The notes under the pieces were generated by a model. It was not told where the DNA came from. It made no database searches and worked only from the letters and a program-made list of their open reading frames with translations. From Clarireedia homoeocarpa (Eukaryota; Ascomycota; Leotiomycetes; Helotiales; Rutstroemiaceae), in the NCBI GenBank assembly GCA_001465935.1, contig LNKV01000012.1, positions 195,302 through 259,301 on the forward strand: a stretch of 64,000 bases of DNA. Direction: 5' to 3'. The translations under genes and the position numbers were made by a program. How positions within the stretch are numbered: the stretch's first letter is position 1; each line of letters begins with the position of its first letter. This document shows, piece by piece, positions 44,534 through 56,003 of this stretch.

Positions 44534-45621
44534 TTAGCCGCTCAAATCGCTCAACTTGTCAACATAGTATGCAGGGACTACAGGTGCATTTTCCACTTCC
44601 CATTCGTCTTTCCCCGACACTCCTGTCAATACAGCCAAGGTACCACCAAGTTTCCCCTCAATCCCGAATTTGATATCCGTCTCTAGTCGATCTCCAACCA
44701 TGCACGTCCTTTTACGATCAAATTGAAATTTGCCTTCAATGGAATCCATCATTGCCTGACTCGGTTTACCCAGAGCTGTAGGCTGCTTTCCTATCATGTT
44801 GATCAATGGGACGGAAATGGTGCCTGCACCCGGGAAGAAGGTGTGGTTAGACGGCAGAGTACTATCGGTGTTTGTGGCCAGGAAAACTGCCCCTCGTCGT
44901 AGATAATGGTAGGCGTGGCAGAGTTTGAGATAATTGATGTGGAAGTCCAATCCCGCCAGAACTACGCCAACATTATCATCTAAGAGCGATCCATCTGCAA
45001 TGCCTTTGTAATCCTCAGGGGTGATGTCGCGACGGTATGCTGGATCCGTCCCTCCAATGAATTCTACTCCTTCTGTCTTCAGTTCTACTTCAATCCCACT
45101 TTCGCCCAAGACAAAGACTTTGTTTTTTGGTGCCGGAAGCTTCAGAATTCGCGAGATATAGATCGCAGAAGAGTAGGCAGATGCGAAGATCTCGTCCACA
45201 TTACTTGGTATACCCAACGCCGTGAGTTTCTTTTGGTATTCGGTTCGAGATTTCGTGGAATTGTTTGTTACAAAGACGGTTTTCTTGCCTATGCCAAAGG
45301 TTAGGCATCAGTCATAGGCATATTTCTGATTTCTTATCCAAACCTTTTGATCTCAACATCTCCAAAGTCTCAACCGTTCCTGGGAATAGATGATCTCCCG
45401 ACCACAGAACGCCTAATCATTCATCAGCAGCACTCTATTGCCAAATTTCCAAACTACAGACCATCGCAATCAAACAGAAAGACCTGCAGCGTGCGAAAGA
45501 ATAGAAGTCAGCGTTGCCCTACAATATTCCTCTGTGTAGGACTGACTTAACGCACGTCGAACTTGTCGATAAATTCATGTATGGCAGATTGATCGCCGGT
45601 AAGATATTTAGGAGCCGTCAT
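44534..45621 (-). CDS. PHO13: 4-nitrophenylphosphatase / phosphoglycolate phosphatase-type HAD hydrolase
   Basis: Four exons on the minus strand: 45621-45556, 45483-45462, 45412-45344, 45288-44534. The sum is 912 nt and 303 aa, near the yeast Pho13 length (about 312). HAD motif I (VFLFDCDGVLWSGD) spans exons 2 and 3, so the catalytic Asp pair falls in the 22-nt exon 2. Motif II is KKTVFVTNNSTKSRTEYQKK and motif IV is CMVGDRLETDIKFGIEG. The cap region carries VGVVLAGLDFHINYLKLCHA and AVFLATNTDSTLP. The family acts as a metabolite-repair phosphatase (2-phosphoglycolate, 4-phosphoerythronate and 2-phospholactate in yeast and mammals) and hydrolyses 4-nitrophenyl phosphate in vitro. Introns are 72, 49 and 55 nt. 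It is divergent from 6-phosphogluconolactonase with a 1.8-kb gap; both touch pentose phosphate or glycolytic side products, which is suggestive only. Confidence 0.92.
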
Positions 45622-47455
45622 GATTGCACAGCACTAGTTCGATCGGCACTCAGTATTGACAGCTGAAAAGGGTGGTCTCTTGTTGCTATCGCTATGATGA
45701 GTTTGAAGCTTCACGACCGCGGAACAGACGGGTCGCTACCGATGTGGCCGATGAGAAAAACAGAACCCCGCCAATGATCTCCACACGTGATAAGTGTTTG
45801 CGATTGAAGAACTCCGGAGAGGGTATGGATTGGGTATGACGAAAAAGCCCCCAAACGCCCCGTTGTGGATTGATTGGGGAATAGTTTTGTAAGGCGAACA
45901 GACCGAAGCGGAACACCAGAAATCGATAAAAAGCAGAAGAGAATGAGAGCCGGGATAGGTTAGGATGTTTTACTCTTTATCACATGTCAGAAGTCGAAAG
46001 AAAGTTGTTGACAGCAACTACTCAGCCACACCAAGAACATTACTCGCCCTTTACACCCTTTACATATATTTGCTTTTTCATTATCGCTCTCAGGGAGAGT
46101 GTGGGCAACTGCCCGGTTACTCGGTCAAGGCAATCGGCTGACTGTTTCCATCAATGGGGGAGCTGCATTCGCAATTTGATTAGATACGATTCGCTCGATG
46201 CTAGCCATCTTGTCCATCACCCCGCCAAATCCCAAAGATGGGGATCCTCTAAAGAGAGGGGTGGATGGGTGGATGGGTGAATGGGGGCAGAGAGTAAGAT
46301 GAGATGAGATGAGATGAGACATCCAAAAGCCTCCTGCAATTCTCCAGCACTACAGCGGCTGTGGAATATTCCAATGTCCCACCAAACCACCCCCTTTCCC
46401 GCCCAAGCCGGCTGAGCAACAACTAGAACACGCTGCCAGTGCTTCATCTCACAAAGATTGATATTGGCCAAAAACGGCACAGCCATGACAGAAAGGAGAA
46501 AGGCCAATTGCTCTTGTTGGACGGGCTTGCAGATTCGACGGACACTCGTGTCAAACGGTCCAAGCGGGAGTTTTTCTTTTTGGGAAGCCTCCCCTTTCTT
46601 ATCTGCGTTGTACCCGGAGTCTATATGTGGACTTGAGTGAGTGTTTTCTGGGATTTCTGGGGTTTCTGTAGCAATATTAGTATTTGTGTGCATGGCCTTT
46701 TTTCTTCTGTCTTGGATGCCGGACGGACGCCTCGACTGGAGATCTTTGCCCGAAGCGAGGAGCTGGTTGGATTAGATACGTGAATGAGCTGGGCGGAAGC
46801 ATAACAGACAGAGAGCAAGTACTATGTGAGCAAGTACGATGTGTATGTGGTATGTAAGATGTAAGAAGTAACTTAGATTTGCAAAGAGCAGTATATTGAG
46901 TTATTGAGTTGCTAATTACCCTTTTTGCACGGCAATCTTACATGGTGGCTTTTGGATTATATTTGGATTATATATGACTTGTATTGACTTCCTTTCTCTC
47001 TTGCTCTTGTCCTCGATGCTCTCTTTCTTGACTTCTTGACTTCTTGACTTCTTGACTTCCTGGCTTCAGATCATCTCCGTCTCCAAAACCCAACATTTAC
47101 CCGTTTTCGGAAGACCCAGCTAAAACGGCTACGGCTACGGCTACGGCTACGGCAAGAAGCTACCAGAAAGAAATCCACTTATCGATAAGTGAAAAAAAGC
47201 CCCACCATCACATTTGGGGGGAAAATAAAGGCCCCTCCACCTTTCGTCAATCGTCATCACCACACAACCAACCGTTTTCATATTTCAAATTCCAATTCAA
47301 CTGCACTACCAACTCCATTGCGGAGACAAAAAACAAAACACCAAACAACCTTACTCCCCAACTCCCCAACCGACTCTCTTTCTCTCTTCCTCTCTCTCAA
47401 GAATTTCCAAAAATAACCAAAATTTATCGAATCAATCCTCCAAACATCCACAATC
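45622..47455. other. 1.8-kb divergent spacer
   Basis: Holds the promoters of the HAD phosphatase (minus) and 6-phosphogluconolactonase (plus). A CGGCTA hexamer repeat lies at about 47128-47155, GATGA repeats near 46298-46318, and CTTGACTT repeats near 47031-47060. A 74-residue minus-strand frame (45692-45916) has no ATG. Confidence 0.5.
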
Positions 47456-48241
47456 ATGGTTGGCGCACAACCCAACCTCTTCGCGTTCCCTAACGTCGAA
47501 TCCCTCGCACCCACCCTCCGCACCTACATCATCCAAGCGGAAGCCGCGGGACTCGCCCGCCACGACAGCTTCAAAGTCGCCGTCTCCGGGGGTTCCCTTC
47601 CGAAAACCCTCGCTGCAGCGCTTCTCGCCCCTTCCCACGGCCCCGACGACACAATCCACTTCTCCAAATGGGAAATCTTCTTCGCTGATGAGCGCGCCGT
47701 ACCGCTCGACCACGAAGACTCCAACTACGCCCTCCTCAAAGCCGAGCTGCTCGATAAAATCCCCGCCGAGATGGGTCAGCCCACCGTGCACCCCATCGAC
47801 GTCAAGTACCTTGACGACGTGCAGGAGCTCGCCGATCAATACGAACAGCTACTCGTGCGCAGCTTCGCCAGCCGCGACAGTGTCAAGCTGCCAATCTTCG
47901 ATCTGCTGCTGCTGGGCTGCGGCCCCGACGGCCACACGTGTAGTTTGTTCCCGGGGCACAAGCTTTTGCGGGAGACGGATGCGTGGGTCGCGCCGATTGA
48001 GGACAGCCCGAAGCCCCCGGCGAAGCGCATCACGCTGACGTTGCCGGTGGTGACGCATGGGGTGAAGATTGCGTTTGTGGCGACGGGTGGGGGGAAGAAG
48101 GAGATTATGAAGCAGATTTTCGAGGGCGGAAATGGACTGCCGTGTGCGTTGGTTAATGATGGTGCGAGAGAGAGAAGTAGTTGGTTTGTGGATAATGCGG
48201 CGGTGGAGGGAGTTAGTTACCCTAAGAAGGGAAGTCTTTAG
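47456..48241 (+). CDS. SOL: 6-phosphogluconolactonase
   Basis: A single exon of 261 aa from ATG at 47456. The enzyme hydrolyses 6-phosphogluconolactone to 6-phosphogluconate, the second step of the oxidative pentose phosphate pathway in the cytosol. Family marks are VAVSGGSLPKTLAAALL near residue 40, WEIFFADERAVPLDHEDSNY near residue 72, and LLLLGCGPDGHTCSLFPGH near residue 160, which holds the Gly-x-Asp-Gly-His active-site pattern. The C terminus has KRITLTLPVVTHGVKIAFVA. The length matches the SOL3/SOL4 group. The start region is C/A-rich without uORFs that I can see. It ends 1.8 kb before a converging gene. Confidence 0.96.
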   Translation: MVGAQPNLFAFPNVESLAPTLRTYIIQAEAAGLARHDSFKVAVSGGSLPKTLAAALLAPSHGPDDTIHFSKWEIFFADERAVPLDHEDSNYALLKAELLDKIPAEMGQPTVHPIDVKYLDDVQELADQYEQLLVRSFASRDSVKLPIFDLLLLGCGPDGHTCSLFPGHKLLRETDAWVAPIEDSPKPPAKRITLTLPVVTHGVKIAFVATGGGKKEIMKQIFEGGNGLPCALVNDGARERSSWFVDNAAVEGVSYPKKGSL

Positions 48242-50068
48242 AGTTGGGACGGTTGCTTGATATTTGAGCTTTTTGGGGGAGGGTGAAGGTAAACGATGAG
48301 GGGAGAAGGAGGATGTGGAAGTGGAAGGAGCATACGAAGAAACGATGAATGGATAGATGGATGGATGGGCAGGCAGGCGGCTTTGATAAATTTCTCTCTC
48401 TCGCTTTCTCTCGCTCTGGATTTGGAGTTGGCAGCGAGAATATGGATGGTGTTTTAAAAAGGGCAAAAATTCAAATGGATTGATTCGATTTTTTTCCCAC
48501 GTCACATTACATCACAAAATATCATACCATTACAGTATCATATCGTATCATATGCTAGAGCTTTCTGTCATTCTTTGTTTTCGCGTAGAAGTAGAAGATG
48601 GGCAACCTCTATCCATGAATCAAACCAACCGATTCAGTCAATATCAGAGAATAGATAGATAGATAGACAGATAGTCAGTCAGTCCAACTAGTTAGTATAT
48701 TGCTACTTCATCTGACCATCACTACCAATTTGCATGAACTCCGTTCCACTCAACTCAAATCAACTCAGCTGGTAGGTATATATTGCATTTGTATTTGTAT
48801 TTGTATATCTCTGACCTTAAGGCGCATATATATCCATATATATATATATATATATATATATAACTTATACACAAGCAAGCAAGTAAATATCAAAAGAGAG
48901 AGATATATATATAGAGAAAGAGATAAACAGAGAGAGCGCGAGAGGGAGAGATACAAAATTTTTCTTCTCAAGGCCGATTCAGAAGAATCTAGTTAGTGGT
49001 GTGATATGATATGATATGATATGATATAAAGAACCGAGTTAAGTTAAGTTAGGTTACGCTAGGTATGTACTTGAACTGTGGATGGATGGATGGATGGATG
49101 GATGGATGGACGGATGGATACTATTGCTCCTATTTACTGACTACTTACTGATTTCCTTCTTTTACTACTTGTATACTGTTTTCTAATTCTAATTCTAATT
49201 CTAATTCTAATTCCAAAGGAGATTTCTTGGGGTGTATGGTGTGGTGTGGTGTTGTGTGGTGCTGTTTGTATTATATATATTTTACACTATAATATAACAA
49301 GAAGGCGCTGTAAGAGATAGTAGAGCTAGAGTTGGAGTTGGTAAGACTACTAAGAAAGGGTTGGATAAGATAGGATAGGATATAACATAACATAACATAA
49401 CATTCTACAGTATTAGTTGTCTGTCCGTTTGTAGGTATTCCCTTCCCTTTACTCTACTGCTTCTTCCCCTTTGCCTTTCCCTCCCCCCAACTTTATCCTT
49501 TTGCTCACCTTCGCTTCTAGCTCTATCTATCCTATCCCTCTCTTCCTATATACACAAATATTATCTCTCCCCTGTCCCTATCCCAATTCCTATTCTCTTC
49601 TGTTCCTCGATCCTGAACTCCTATCCTTATCCTATTCTATGCCTGAAGGAAGCACTAGCTAGCCGTGTAGCTCTTCCAGAGAACTCGCGCTTTTGGAAGA
49701 CATCCTGTTGTTTTGTATAATATCCTATCTTGATATTCGTATAGAGAGTATGTATTATGATAGACTGTGCTATGGTATAGTATACAAATAATTATATCCC
49801 TGGCTCCCTCTGCCCTCCTCACCACCCAATTTGCTCTTTCTCTCCCCACCCATTCGCTATCTAGTTGTCGTTAAAGTAGAGATGATGTCCATGGAATGCA
49901 TGGATGTATGTATGATGTGATGTGGTGTCCAATGGATCCGATGTATTCATCCTATCCTGACTGTGTGCCCTCTCTTCCCTCAAAGCACGCACTCTGATAA
50001 GAAATAGCCAACCGGGACGTTTTCATTTTCCAAATCAAAAGAATGACAATCTAATTAACTCCACCATT
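48242..50068. repeat. Convergent spacer packed with microsatellites
   Basis: 1.8 kb between two converging genes. Arrays include GATA/GACA near 48650-48680, TTTGTA near 48788-48803, TA (48835-48862), GATAT (about 49003-49027), GGAT (49081-49118), ATTCTA (about 49182-49213) and ATAAC near 49383-49402. No gene is supported. Confidence 0.85.
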
Positions 50069-51847
50069 TTACACTTCATCCTCCCTCTTAATTTCATTTT
50101 CATTACCGCCCGAACTTCCACTTTCACGTTCACTTTTCATCTCCTCATTCCTCATGCCACCACTACCACTACCCGCCGCAGCATCCGCCTCGCCCCCACG
50201 TCTACTCCTCGCATCCTCCCCCTCCAACTCCCTCCCCACCGACTTCAGAAATGCCTCCAGATCTTTCCCCATACTAGACAACACCACCATACACTCCCCA
50301 CAAATTCTCAAACAACACCACGTACACCTCCACATACTCCCCGCCGCTCTCCCACTCACACTACTACTCCCACCCCCACTCCCCTCAACCCCCACATCCC
50401 CCTTCCGACAAACCATACACTCCACCGGACAAAGATCGTTCCTCGACCTCCGCATATACTTATGTCCCGCAAAACACTCCACATGTTCCCTCGTCAGGGA
50501 CGGCGCTTTAAGCAGGGTGTGTTTATCCGGTAAGGTAGAAGGGGAAAATGGCGCGGGGAAATAGGCATGTGAGTACGATTGTGTAGTGGTGGTTCGGGAT
50601 GATGGATGGCGCGAGTGCGAGAGCCGGGTTGAGGTGGTGATGGAGTCGGTTGTGGTGGTGGAGGCGGAATTGGATACGGAGCGCATTTCGTGGGTGGAGG
50701 GTGGAGGAGAGGGCTCCGGGGTGAGGAGAGAGGAGTTGGCCGGGATGGGTTTGTGGGGTTTGGGGGAGCGGATGACGCTGTTGAGGGAGGTTATGGTGAG
50801 AGTTTCAGAGGGGGAGCGCGAGTGGGTGTTGTGGAGGATATTGGGGATGAGGGGAGATTCGGTGGAGGATTCGGGTGGGTGGTTGCGAGCTGTTGCTCTA
50901 CTCGGGATTTGAGGTATCGAATGTAAAGAGTCGTATGGAGGGGTTGCTAGTGGAAGGACTTGCGGAGTAGAAGGTTGACGTTGATGAGCTGGTGGAAGAG
51001 TAGAATCGTTTGGAGGAAATGACGAACTGATTTGCTCCGGTGGAGCATCTTTTGGAGAGTTCAAAGAGTCCCGATGCTCATTTTTGGAGCCATTTCCGCC
51101 GGCACCGTCGATCTGATCGGCGGCCGAGACTTTCCTCTTCCCAGCACTCTTCAGCTTCGATACTTTTCCTCCCATCTGAGGAATCGGTGGCTGAGGAGCT
51201 TCTCGTGCAGGAATGGGACCTCCGTGTCGACCTGAGAGTAGTCCTTTTTGTGGTCGAGGGTGAGAAGGTAGTCCCGGGAGGGAACGATTTGGTTGTGGAA
51301 GAACGTTTTGGGAAGGTGGACTTGCGGTTGAGCCGTTACTTTTGAGAAGCTTCAAATCAGGAAACTCGATTCCTTTCTTGCCCAATAGCTCTCTACGTCT
51401 CCAAATTTCTTGTCCGGGTGAAGACTTTAAACTTGAGATTGACTTTGGACTGGCTGAGTCTTTCCCCGGCGTAACAGGTCGCATATCTCTCTGCTCATCT
51501 TTTTCCGGTAATGGTGGGGTCTTGCGAAATTCGGAGCCGGCGTAACTGAGTGAATCTTTGGTATAGTTACTACTCTCAGATTCCGATCGCGAGCGAGTCA
51601 TATCGGTGTAGATGGATGAATTGAGACTCGCCATCGAAGGTTTCTTGGTTACACTCGCAGGACTTCCTACAGCCCGACGAGGAATATTCATCGTTCTAGA
51701 AGATTTCCTTTCTGGAAGAGAAGGTAGTTGTTTGGCCATCATGAGCTTCTCCATGTCGCTTGATTCATCTGGGTTGGGGGCGGTAGGGAGAGTTTTGGTG
51801 AATCTTGAACGACCTCGAACTGGTGAAGCAATAGGTGAAGCCATCAT
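50069..51847 (-). CDS. Uncharacterised Ser/Pro-rich protein with Cys-rich C-terminal part
   Basis: A single exon of 592 aa from ATG at 51847 (MMASPIASPVRGRSRFTKTL). Most of the chain is Ser/Pro/Thr-rich and likely disordered, with many SP and RSxS sites typical of phosphoregulated fungal proteins. A folded piece lies near residues 440-535: HVECFAGHKYMRRSRNDLCP, CMVCRKGD, then MWRCTWCCLRICGECM. The Cys/His spacing suggests two bound zinc ions in a C1- or RING-like site, but I cannot assign a family. A short helix (LSSMGKDLEAFLKSVGREL) and a charged tail follow. It is divergent from the coiled-coil gene at 52812. Confidence 0.72.
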   Translation of the reverse strand: MMASPIASPVRGRSRFTKTLPTAPNPDESSDMEKLMMAKQLPSLPERKSSRTMNIPRRAVGSPASVTKKPSMASLNSSIYTDMTRSRSESESSNYTKDSLSYAGSEFRKTPPLPEKDEQRDMRPVTPGKDSASPKSISSLKSSPGQEIWRRRELLGKKGIEFPDLKLLKSNGSTASPPSQNVLPQPNRSLPGLPSHPRPQKGLLSGRHGGPIPAREAPQPPIPQMGGKVSKLKSAGKRKVSAADQIDGAGGNGSKNEHRDSLNSPKDAPPEQISSSFPPNDSTLPPAHQRQPSTPQVLPLATPPYDSLHSIPQIPSRATARNHPPESSTESPLIPNILHNTHSRSPSETLTITSLNSVIRSPKPHKPIPANSSLLTPEPSPPPSTHEMRSVSNSASTTTTDSITTSTRLSHSRHPSSRTTTTQSYSHAYFPAPFSPSTLPDKHTLLKAPSLTREHVECFAGHKYMRRSRNDLCPVECMVCRKGDVGVEGSGGGSSSVSGRAAGSMWRCTWCCLRICGECMVVLSSMGKDLEAFLKSVGRELEGEDARSRRGGEADAAAGSGSGGMRNEEMKSERESGSSGGNENEIKREDEV

Positions 51848-52811
51848 GATGAATTTTTTTTCCTCGTTCCAATCTCAGATATCATCCAGAGAACATAACA
51901 GGGCAGAAAGGTCGATTATAAATGTATCTTTCCGCGAGAACCCTTATGATCCACAAATTATTTAGTTGAAATCCAAACGATATAAAACGAGGCCGTCAGC
52001 TGGGATCCCCTGAAATTCTCAAACAACGGACGTCAAAATCGAAGTCCGCAATGGCTTTAGAACCTTGAGAATTAAGTTCATGCATGAGTTGGTCGCGTCG
52101 TTCATTTGTTCTCTTACTGCATGGCTAAGGATATGGATGAGGAGGTGGATTCTTTTGACTCACGAAAGGGACAAAAGCCTCGAATCATATATATCATAAT
52201 ATATGCACTGGAAATGAGGATTGGATGAAGACACAATATCCTCAGCTCTCTTGACCATTGGCGTCCGGACCTCAGTTCGTCGCTTTGCTATACTTAGAAG
52301 TTTCGACCTGTCGCACCAGGCGCCTTTCGGTATGATCTCCAAGCACAGCAAGGGATTCGCAAGCATACTGTTTGGGCTTGAAGGGAGGCCATGACTTACA
52401 GGTGCTTTTCATCCGAATTCATTCATTCATTCGTTCATCACGCCCGAGGTATTGGCGACGACTTGGGCAAACAATTTCTCCCCCAGGCTGGAACCACCGG
52501 TACTGTGGGATTCGGAGCAAAGGGAGATGTGCTTAACATATGTAAATGCCCTTGACATATAACTTGGTCACGTCGGACGTTGTCTGGTTGGCCATCTTCT
52601 GCTTGCCTTACTTATCCTATCACGCATCGGTACTCGTATCGTCCTATCGATTGTTGCCCCACGCTCCATTCATTCTGCCGTTTTGTGTGGTACCTGGATT
52701 TAGTGCCGGCTTCGCGGACTTTTCTAACCAACACACTAAACCATACCGGTCCTTTTTATCAACAAACATCACTACTTTATCAACAAAAGCCAATCAGTTC
52801 CCAAAGCAGCC
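51848..52811. promoter_or_regulatory. Divergent promoter region, 964 bp
   Basis: Lies between two outward-facing genes. No named motif is supported. Open frames near 52546-52872 overlap the leader of the plus-strand gene. Confidence 0.45.
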
Positions 52812-54281
52812 ATGTCTACGGCACCGACGAGAACGAGGTCAATCCGTAAACCTGCGGAGAAATCTAATCTGATCCGCCTCGATACCCCCGCCGCAGCTAC
52901 CACTACCGTAATTAGTACCTCGCCGAGTCGTCTACCTACCACCATCATACCTCGAAGCAAAACCATATCCAATGGCTCGGCCACGTCAGGACGGCCGGTG
53001 AGCAAAACCACAAGCTCAACAACTACGAACAATGGCTCTATGCGACCTCCCTCTACTCGCACAAACATAATCAAAGCCCTTCCCAGCAGCAGCGGACTCA
53101 CAAGATCTGCCTCTGTCAAAAATGCCACGTCCTCCGGCACCGAGCCGGTAAAAGACCGGTCAAGGCCACCCATCGCCCTCAACAACCGATTCATTCGGAC
53201 CACACCTCCCGTACTCAACACATCCGGAACCACACGCCCCTCCCACCAACGTACCAGATCCTCCACCACCTCCGCCACCACTACCACCACCACCAACCCC
53301 CTCCTCACCAACCCCGCAACCGTTCTCCGACCCCCCAGCCAATCCTCCCTCCGCTCGCAACCCCTCGACGCCCCCGTCCGAGCACGCCCTCAATCCCTCT
53401 ACGCCGACCCTCTCCCCCGCAATAGCAGCAGTAGCAGCAGCAGCAGCAAACCCGCCTTCTCAACCCTGCAGCAGCACTTCTCCCCCGCCAAAAACCTCGG
53501 TCCCAAACCCCACCCCGCCGTCTTCCTCGCCGCGCCCTCGCCGAGCAAACTCCCCTCCAACATCGCCATCTCAGCCGAGACCGCCAAGCTGCAAAGCGAG
53601 CTTCTGCAATTGCATCTCCTGCACCGGGACGCGGAGCACGTGCGAGCGCAATGGCGAGCCAGCGCGCGGAAGAAGCTGGGGGTGAAGTTCCAGGGGGTGG
53701 TGAGGCGGCACGAGGAGTTGGTGCAAAGGGAGGTGGACGCTGTGGGGAAAATCAATGCCGCAGCGTTGAGGGAGTGGCATGAGATAGGGATGGGGACGCC
53801 GGGATGGGGACTGGAGGAACGGATACAAGTGCTTGATGAAGTGCTGAACGGGGTGTGGAGTCTCGGAGAGAGCGGGGGAAAGTACGCGCGGGTGGTGCGG
53901 AAATTCGAGAAATGGGTGGTGCGATGCGAGGGGATATTGCGGGATCGAGAAGAGGAGAAGATGTTGGATGAAGAGGAGGAGATTGTGTTTATTGAAGAAT
54001 TGCCTTTGGCCTGGAAGGATGAATGTTTAGTTCTCGGAAGGAAATTAGAAGGATGGCGAGATGCATTGCGGGATGTGGGGACGCTGGAGCAGGAGTCGAC
54101 GTTGAAGAGTGTGATGGATGGAGTAAGGACTTTGGTCGATGGGATGATGATGGAGCTGGATACCATGGCAAGGATTGAATCGGATGCGGTGGGTTTAGAG
54201 CAAGAATGGATCAAAAGTGTGAATGGAAGTTTGGAGGACGATGATACCCCTACTGCTGGTGCTGTGTGGAGATTTATGTGA
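52812..54281 (+). CDS. Uncharacterised protein, disordered N-terminal half and helical C-terminal half
   Basis: A single exon of 489 aa from ATG at 52812 (MSTAPTRTRSIRKPAEKSNL). Residues 1-215 are Ser/Thr/Pro/Arg-rich and basic, with Thr and Ser homopolymers. A conserved-looking hinge FSTLQQHFSPAKNLGPKPHP and PSPSKLPSNIAISAETAKLQ near residues 220-260 leads into a long, mostly helical region (LLQLHLLHRDAEHVRAQWRA, and later VQREVDAVGKINAAALREWH). A basic N terminus followed by helical bundles is seen in microtubule-binding and spindle proteins, but I cannot place the family, so that is only a suggestion. Confidence 0.72.
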   Translation: MSTAPTRTRSIRKPAEKSNLIRLDTPAAATTTVISTSPSRLPTTIIPRSKTISNGSATSGRPVSKTTSSTTTNNGSMRPPSTRTNIIKALPSSSGLTRSASVKNATSSGTEPVKDRSRPPIALNNRFIRTTPPVLNTSGTTRPSHQRTRSSTTSATTTTTTNPLLTNPATVLRPPSQSSLRSQPLDAPVRARPQSLYADPLPRNSSSSSSSSKPAFSTLQQHFSPAKNLGPKPHPAVFLAAPSPSKLPSNIAISAETAKLQSELLQLHLLHRDAEHVRAQWRASARKKLGVKFQGVVRRHEELVQREVDAVGKINAAALREWHEIGMGTPGWGLEERIQVLDEVLNGVWSLGESGGKYARVVRKFEKWVVRCEGILRDREEEKMLDEEEEIVFIEELPLAWKDECLVLGRKLEGWRDALRDVGTLEQESTLKSVMDGVRTLVDGMMMELDTMARIESDAVGLEQEWIKSVNGSLEDDDTPTAGAVWRFM

Positions 54282-56003
54282 GGGTTTTTCTTTTATATAG
54301 GTTATGGATTATGGGTTATGGGTCACGGGTCAGACTTTTATTCTCTTTACGGATGGAGAAGATATCAGTGTGAGGAATCAATATTGATAGAATCAAACAA
54401 TATTTTCAATCATGTGCTGGAAATGAGGTTTTTGTGGATGAAGTTGTACATAACGCCATGTTGATGTCCTTACTTCCACCACAGCCTTTTCCAAGACATA
54501 CATACAACTGTCTTCACTGATGTCCCTTAGGTTGATAGATAAAGCAAAGAATTCCAATCCATTCAGCCTTCCAAAAGCTTTCCATCACATTGCTGAAACG
54601 CTATGTATGTATATATATGTACACACCAGGAAATTCGCATGTTGCCAGCTACCATCTTGCCTCGAAAATGCCCATCATGTTGTCAATGACCTGACATGGA
54701 ATCGGCAGCGGCAGCGGCGGAAGAACCCAAGAGCATGAGATGATGCTTCTCTCCATCGGGACGGCAAAGTTATCGACGCTTCCTAGCTAGGCTCAGCTCA
54801 TGGAGCCATGCGCTGCTTCTTTCCCTCGGAACGGGCAACGTTGTCTATCGATCGATGCTTTCGATTTTCATAGTGATGCTTCTTTCCATCAGAACGGGAA
54901 ATTCCATCGACAGTTGCTAGGCTAAAAGAACCGTGGATTCAACAGAGAATCTTGCTTGGTGTCGTAATGATTTTAGCGAGATATGTAGGGAGGGCATATA
55001 GATGGCCAGTTGAGCCGTTTTGGTGGTTGCACTCGACGGGACCTCCCTCTCGTTGTAACTCCACCTTTCGTCTGGAAGGTCTAGAACCTGAAGGCTTAAG
55101 CTGAATCAATCCGAGTTCCAGGGTTGATGCACTACATGCTAAGTATTATTGGATGTGTACGAATAAGAATCCATGCTCGACTCACTGCTCTGCTTGTCGC
55201 TTCTTTTTCTTTTTAATCTCCCCTGGGATTCCAGGAGGAGTTGAGAAGCTCCTGGCACTTCCTCCCCCACTACCAATTGCCTTGTCGATTAAGTCGTCGA
55301 TGAAGGCCAAATAGAGGTCTAGCCTGAACAGAGGTGGAGGTGGAGGCGAAGGGGAGAGGGCTATCGTCGTTGCCATCATCGTCTTCTCCCTCTTCATCAG
55401 CAATGCCCTCTTCAGAAACCACTTCTTCTTTCTCCCTGGCTGGCTCAGCGATTTTATCGGCAGCAGCTGTCCTTGCGATATGCCTGGTTCCAGGCTTTTT
55501 GATTGTTGTTATGGTTGTTGTTGCATAAGTTGCTGGTGGTATAGTCGTTATTGTTGTGGGTTTTGTTATTCATGAGCAATGGCCCTCTCGCCATCTACCT
55601 CCATATTTGCTTGTGCATGGTTCATTCTGGCTAGAGAAGAGCTATCAGGGATTCAAAATAGTTTCCTTGTCTTCCAAAGATGTAGGACAGATATAAATTC
55701 GTTCGTGTTCGAAGGAAAACACTTTTTCTTCCCCTGGAAAAGATGTTGTTTAAATTAGCTTTGTGGCTTTGAAATATTCAATATTTTTGGGGCCAAGCAT
55801 CTCCGTTCCTTTATTTTTACTTTTTCTGTAGCCACAGAGGCACAGTATTGAAAGGTTGCAGGGAGTTTTGAACCACATTGAATGGACACACTTCCGAGTA
55901 CTTACTTCCGAGTACTTCAATGGAAAAGAAAGCCACAAGATATTTTGCAAATTAGCTAGCTAGATTCCTGCATGGGTAGATAGTAGACGGCAGGTGAAGC
56001 ACA
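54282..56003. other. 1.7-kb convergent spacer
   Basis: No gene is firmly supported. On the minus strand near 55185-55530, two overlapping frames have protein-like composition (an acidic run EEVVSEEGIADEEGEDDD, and KKKKKRQAEQ at a stop), which could be an old exon, but no intact model can be built. A near repeat of ATGCTTCTxTCCATCxGAACGG occurs around 54743, 54808 and 54870. Confidence 0.45.

Noticed and set aside
45692..45916. 74-residue minus-strand frame upstream of the HAD phosphatase
   Set aside because: No ATG in frame, no domain; it lies in the promoter side of the phosphatase gene.
55182..55530. Small gene on the minus strand ending KKKKKRQAEQ
   Set aside because: The protein-like acidic part and the Lys-rich end are in different frames, and no intron with proper splice sites joins them.
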